Notes under the pieces: generated by a model | What the model was told of the DNA's origin: nothing | The model's database searches: none | What the model saw: only the letters and a program-made list of their open reading frames with translations | Shown: positions 21,873-23,893 of the stretch, piece by piece | Numbering within the stretch: position 1 is the first letter of the stretch | Layout: every line of letters begins with the position of its first letter | Source: JAXHNE01 sp038316995 | GTDB lineage: Bacteria > Patescibacteriota > Saccharimonadia > Saccharimonadales > JAXHNE01 | Assembly (NCBI GenBank): GCA_038316995.1 | Contig: JBBQAZ010000012.1 | Location: forward strand, 1 to 23,893 | Length of the DNA stretch: 23,893 nt | Reading direction: 5' to 3' | Made by a program: the position numbers and the translations under genes

Positions 21873-22559
21873 ATGACAGAACACTATTATCAACACGATA
21901 GAAATCACAAACTACACAAAAGAGTAAGATCGGTAAAATGGTTTTTCAAGGCGGGCGCTATAACGCTTCTGATTGCCATACCTTTTATTATTATCTATAT
22001 CAGCTTTTTTGTTGCCCGTGAGCCCGATCCAATAACTTCGGGTGTACGAACAAGTACCTTTCAGTCATCTTCAAAGATATTTAGATCACAATACTTCCAG
22101 TTTCAAGCAGAAGATAACTGGGATGAAGATGCAGACGCTACAACGAAAACCCGATTTGTTTATCGTGCTTACCGTGGTCCTTTAATAGAACAAGACTTAG
22201 TAATTGAAATTAATCCTGTGAGTGCCCTTTTAGACGCAACTCACATTCAAGCTGTAGAGTCTTCTGATATTGGCGCATTTAGTCTATCTTCACCATTAAG
22301 TGACCATTGCGATACCGATTTGCCCGAAGCAGACAAAGATCGTGAACAACAAATGACCTTAAACGAGGTCACCTTTTTATGTGACGCGGACGATACAATT
22401 TTCGATGTCTTAGTCGGCTTAAAAGGCGGTACTCCATTAATGAAGCTCAAGCGTCCAGACGGTACAGAAGCGACGTATACAATATACTATCGCGATCTGC
22501 GGGCTCTCCCAACCGGCAGTAGCATTAAGGGAATTATACAATCGTTCCAAACCCGATAA
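21873..22559 (+). CDS. single-pass membrane protein, uncharacterised
   Basis: A 228-residue protein. A basic, His-rich cytoplasmic start (TEHYYQHDRNHKLHKRVR) precedes one membrane helix (about 26-47) and an extracytoplasmic domain of about 180 residues with two Cys (DHCDTD, TFLCDAD) that may pair. The domain has no motif I recognise. The start at 21873 has GGGAAG 4 nt upstream; an in-frame GTG at 21852 would add seven residues. It lies between two secreted protein genes in the same orientation and may share their promoter. It could be an accessory or anchor protein for the neighbouring surface proteins. Confidence 0.7.
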   Translation: MTEHYYQHDRNHKLHKRVRSVKWFFKAGAITLLIAIPFIIIYISFFVAREPDPITSGVRTSTFQSSSKIFRSQYFQFQAEDNWDEDADATTKTRFVYRAYRGPLIEQDLVIEINPVSALLDATHIQAVESSDIGAFSLSSPLSDHCDTDLPEADKDREQQMTLNEVTFLCDADDTIFDVLVGLKGGTPLMKLKRPDGTEATYTIYYRDLRALPTGSSIKGIIQSFQTR

Positions 22560-22605
22560 TTTTTTATTCTGTGGATAAATACATACTGTTGAGTGGCTAT
22601 AACGC

Positions 22606-22634
22606 TTGTGCATATCAAGAGCTCGTGGTATAAA
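22606..22634 (+). promoter_or_regulatory. promoter of the large surface protein gene
   Basis: TTGTGC (22606-22611) and TATAAA (22629-22634) are 17 nt apart. Unlike most genes here, the transcript has a leader of about 45 nt with a strong Shine-Dalgarno sequence AAGGAG (22676-22681), 5 nt before the ATG. Confidence 0.55.
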
Positions 22635-22686
22635 TAAGTTCGCACGTTAACCTAAAACAAAAACAATAAATATAAAAGGAGAATTA

Positions 22687-23893
22687 ATGGTAACAAATCA
22701 TAATTCATTAAGCATTCGAGAACGAGCAAGACGAGCAAGTTTGCTTGTTAAAGCGTTTATTCTTGGAAGCATAGGGGCATTGCCAATTCTGACCCAGTCA
22801 GGAATAGTGCATGCCGCACCAACACTTCCTAACCGAAGTGCGAGTGTTACAACCACGGCTCCATCGGCAACGTTTAATATAACGTTGACCTTTGACTTGC
22901 CAACAGGATTCAGCAGTGCCGTACAAAGTATCGGTGTTGAGTTTTGTGACGCACCGCTAGGCACATGTAACACAGTTAACACCCCAAACATTGCGGGAGC
23001 ATCATACGCATCTCAAGGTGGTTGGGACCAAGCAACTGCATTTGGTAACCTAACGATCAACGGAAATTTTATCGAAGTTGACCGCACGGAAGCCGCCGTA
23101 GAGGCAAACCCTACCAATGATCGTAGTATTACGTTCAACGGTTTGGTGAACAATGCCAACAATAACGTTACGTACTACCCACGTATCGTGCTGTACTCTG
23201 ACACGGCACACACAACTGACGTCGCCGAAGGCGTCGTAGCCCAAACAAGCACAAGACAATTGACCGTCAACGCACGAGTCCAGGAACGCCTAGACTTTTG
23301 TATCGGCGTATCTGCAGTAGATGACGCTACAACGTCAATCGCTGCTGACTGTGCTGCTCTAACCGCCAATGGTCTTGGTAATACCGTAGACATCGGTGTC
23401 GTAGACAGCTCACAAATTTGTGTGTCTGGTCCATCCAACCCATGTGAAACAGATAACACCTATAATGGTATTGCGATGATCCGCACCAACGCCTTCAACG
23501 GTGTGGTTGTTGACTACTTCGCAGAACAGGACACAGCAAGTGGTAAATTGAAAGTAGCAGGCGCTACATGTTCTGGTATTGATACCACTGACCAGTGTTT
23601 TAACAGCCAAGGAACTACACAAGGTACCTTTACTGCCGCTACAGAACGATTTGGCATGACAATTGCCGGCGTTAACTGTGGAAGCACAGGCGCATATACT
23701 TGTGTCTATGCCTCTGGCTCAAGCAACGTCAAAGCTGACGCAGCATACCAAGGCGAAGGAACCTTCGGTTCATCATATACCTTCGGAACAGCAAACGGCT
23801 TTGCTTGGGACGATACCGGCACAGTAGACCGAATTGCTAGCTCAGCAGCCTCTGCAATAAAGGTTGTAGAAGATGAAGCACTTGTACTTAAAT
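22687..23893 (+). CDS. large secreted surface protein (3' end beyond window)
   Basis: The frame is open from the ATG at 22687 to the end of the window, 402 codons. A long signal peptide (basic start RERARRASLL, hydrophobic to about 35, cleavage near VHA-AP at 44) is followed by Thr/Ser/Asn/Ala-rich beta-type sequence. Cys residues come in close pairs (FCDAPLGTC, NCG/TCVY, and others), suggesting disulfides outside the cell. No enzyme motif is visible. The codon use is unlike its neighbours: many C-ending codons (AAC, GAC, ACC, TTC, ATC, GTC, GGC). With its strong ribosome-binding site this suggests a very highly expressed protein, for example a major surface or S-layer-like component. That role is inference. 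Confidence 0.78.
   Translation, partial: MVTNHNSLSIRERARRASLLVKAFILGSIGALPILTQSGIVHAAPTLPNRSASVTTTAPSATFNITLTFDLPTGFSSAVQSIGVEFCDAPLGTCNTVNTPNIAGASYASQGGWDQATAFGNLTINGNFIEVDRTEAAVEANPTNDRSITFNGLVNNANNNVTYYPRIVLYSDTAHTTDVAEGVVAQTSTRQLTVNARVQERLDFCIGVSAVDDATTSIAADCAALTANGLGNTVDIGVVDSSQICVSGPSNPCETDNTYNGIAMIRTNAFNGVVVDYFAEQDTASGKLKVAGATCSGIDTTDQCFNSQGTTQGTFTAATERFGMTIAGVNCGSTGAYTCVYASGSSNVKADAAYQGEGTFGSSYTFGTANGFAWDDTGTVDRIASSAASAIKVVEDEALVLK

Noticed and set aside
1..23893. UGA recoding (Gracilibacteria/Absconditabacteria code)
   Set aside because: TGA ends trehalase, the DUF1801 gene, alpha and gamma at sensible positions, often in ATGA overlaps, and no conserved protein is interrupted by TGA.
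1..23893. CRISPR array, insertion sequence or transposase
   Set aside because: No regularly spaced repeats and no transposase or integrase motifs were seen in any frame.

Overview
The window looks like a chromosomal segment of a Patescibacteria (CPR) genome, most likely Saccharibacteria (TM7) or a close relative. This is inferred from several features. Genes are short and tightly packed with ATGA overlaps. TGA is a normal stop codon (trehalase, F1-like alpha and gamma end with it), which argues against the UGA-recoding Gracilibacteria and Absconditabacteria. Several secreted proteins belong to types I associate with Patescibacteria. Many genes have a TATAAT-like box only 6-10 nt upstream of the start codon, which implies leaderless mRNAs. 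No database search was possible, so the lineage is a judgement.

Layout. 1-384 is the 3' end of rsmA/ksgA. 439-819 is a one-piece tmRNA gene (ssrA) with its own promoter, a readable tag reading frame and an intrinsic terminator. Its 3' end is duplicated at 974-993, and its T-arm looks interrupted by about 176 bp of hairpin-rich DNA. 1052-2035 is a secreted GH25/lysozyme-like protein, followed by a 23-residue membrane peptide. typA/bipA (2367-4199) has a terminator-like hairpin in its leader. Next come an alpha/beta hydrolase, an exported amidase with a twin-arginine-like signal, and a sugar-metabolism operon: a PQQ-type sugar dehydrogenase, a DUF1801 protein, a trehalase and a small zinc-ribbon protein. 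metG follows, preceded by a 16-residue ORF with tandem Met codons, then tatD, two uncharacterised proteins and a NifS/IscS-type cysteine desulfurase.

The most notable part is 13700-20020: a single-promoter operon in the classical F-ATPase order c-b-delta-alpha-gamma-beta-epsilon, but strongly remodelled. No a-subunit gene is present. The c-like protein is 278 residues long, carries a signal peptide and an extracytoplasmic beta-rich domain of about 170 residues, and has no Asp or Glu in either membrane helix, so it cannot bind ions in the usual way. The beta subunit keeps its Walker A, catalytic Glu and Walker B residues, and alpha keeps its arginine finger. The best reading is an F1-like ATPase, probably able to hydrolyse ATP, joined to a membrane and surface module in place of a proton channel.

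The right end (20024-23893) is a cell-surface region. It holds a membrane-anchored tail-fibre-like protein on the minus strand, a secreted protein of a type I associate with CPR, a single-pass membrane protein, and the start of a large secreted, cysteine-paired surface protein whose codon use suggests high expression. Together with the exported lysozyme-like protein and amidase, this fits an epibiont that works on a host or its own envelope.
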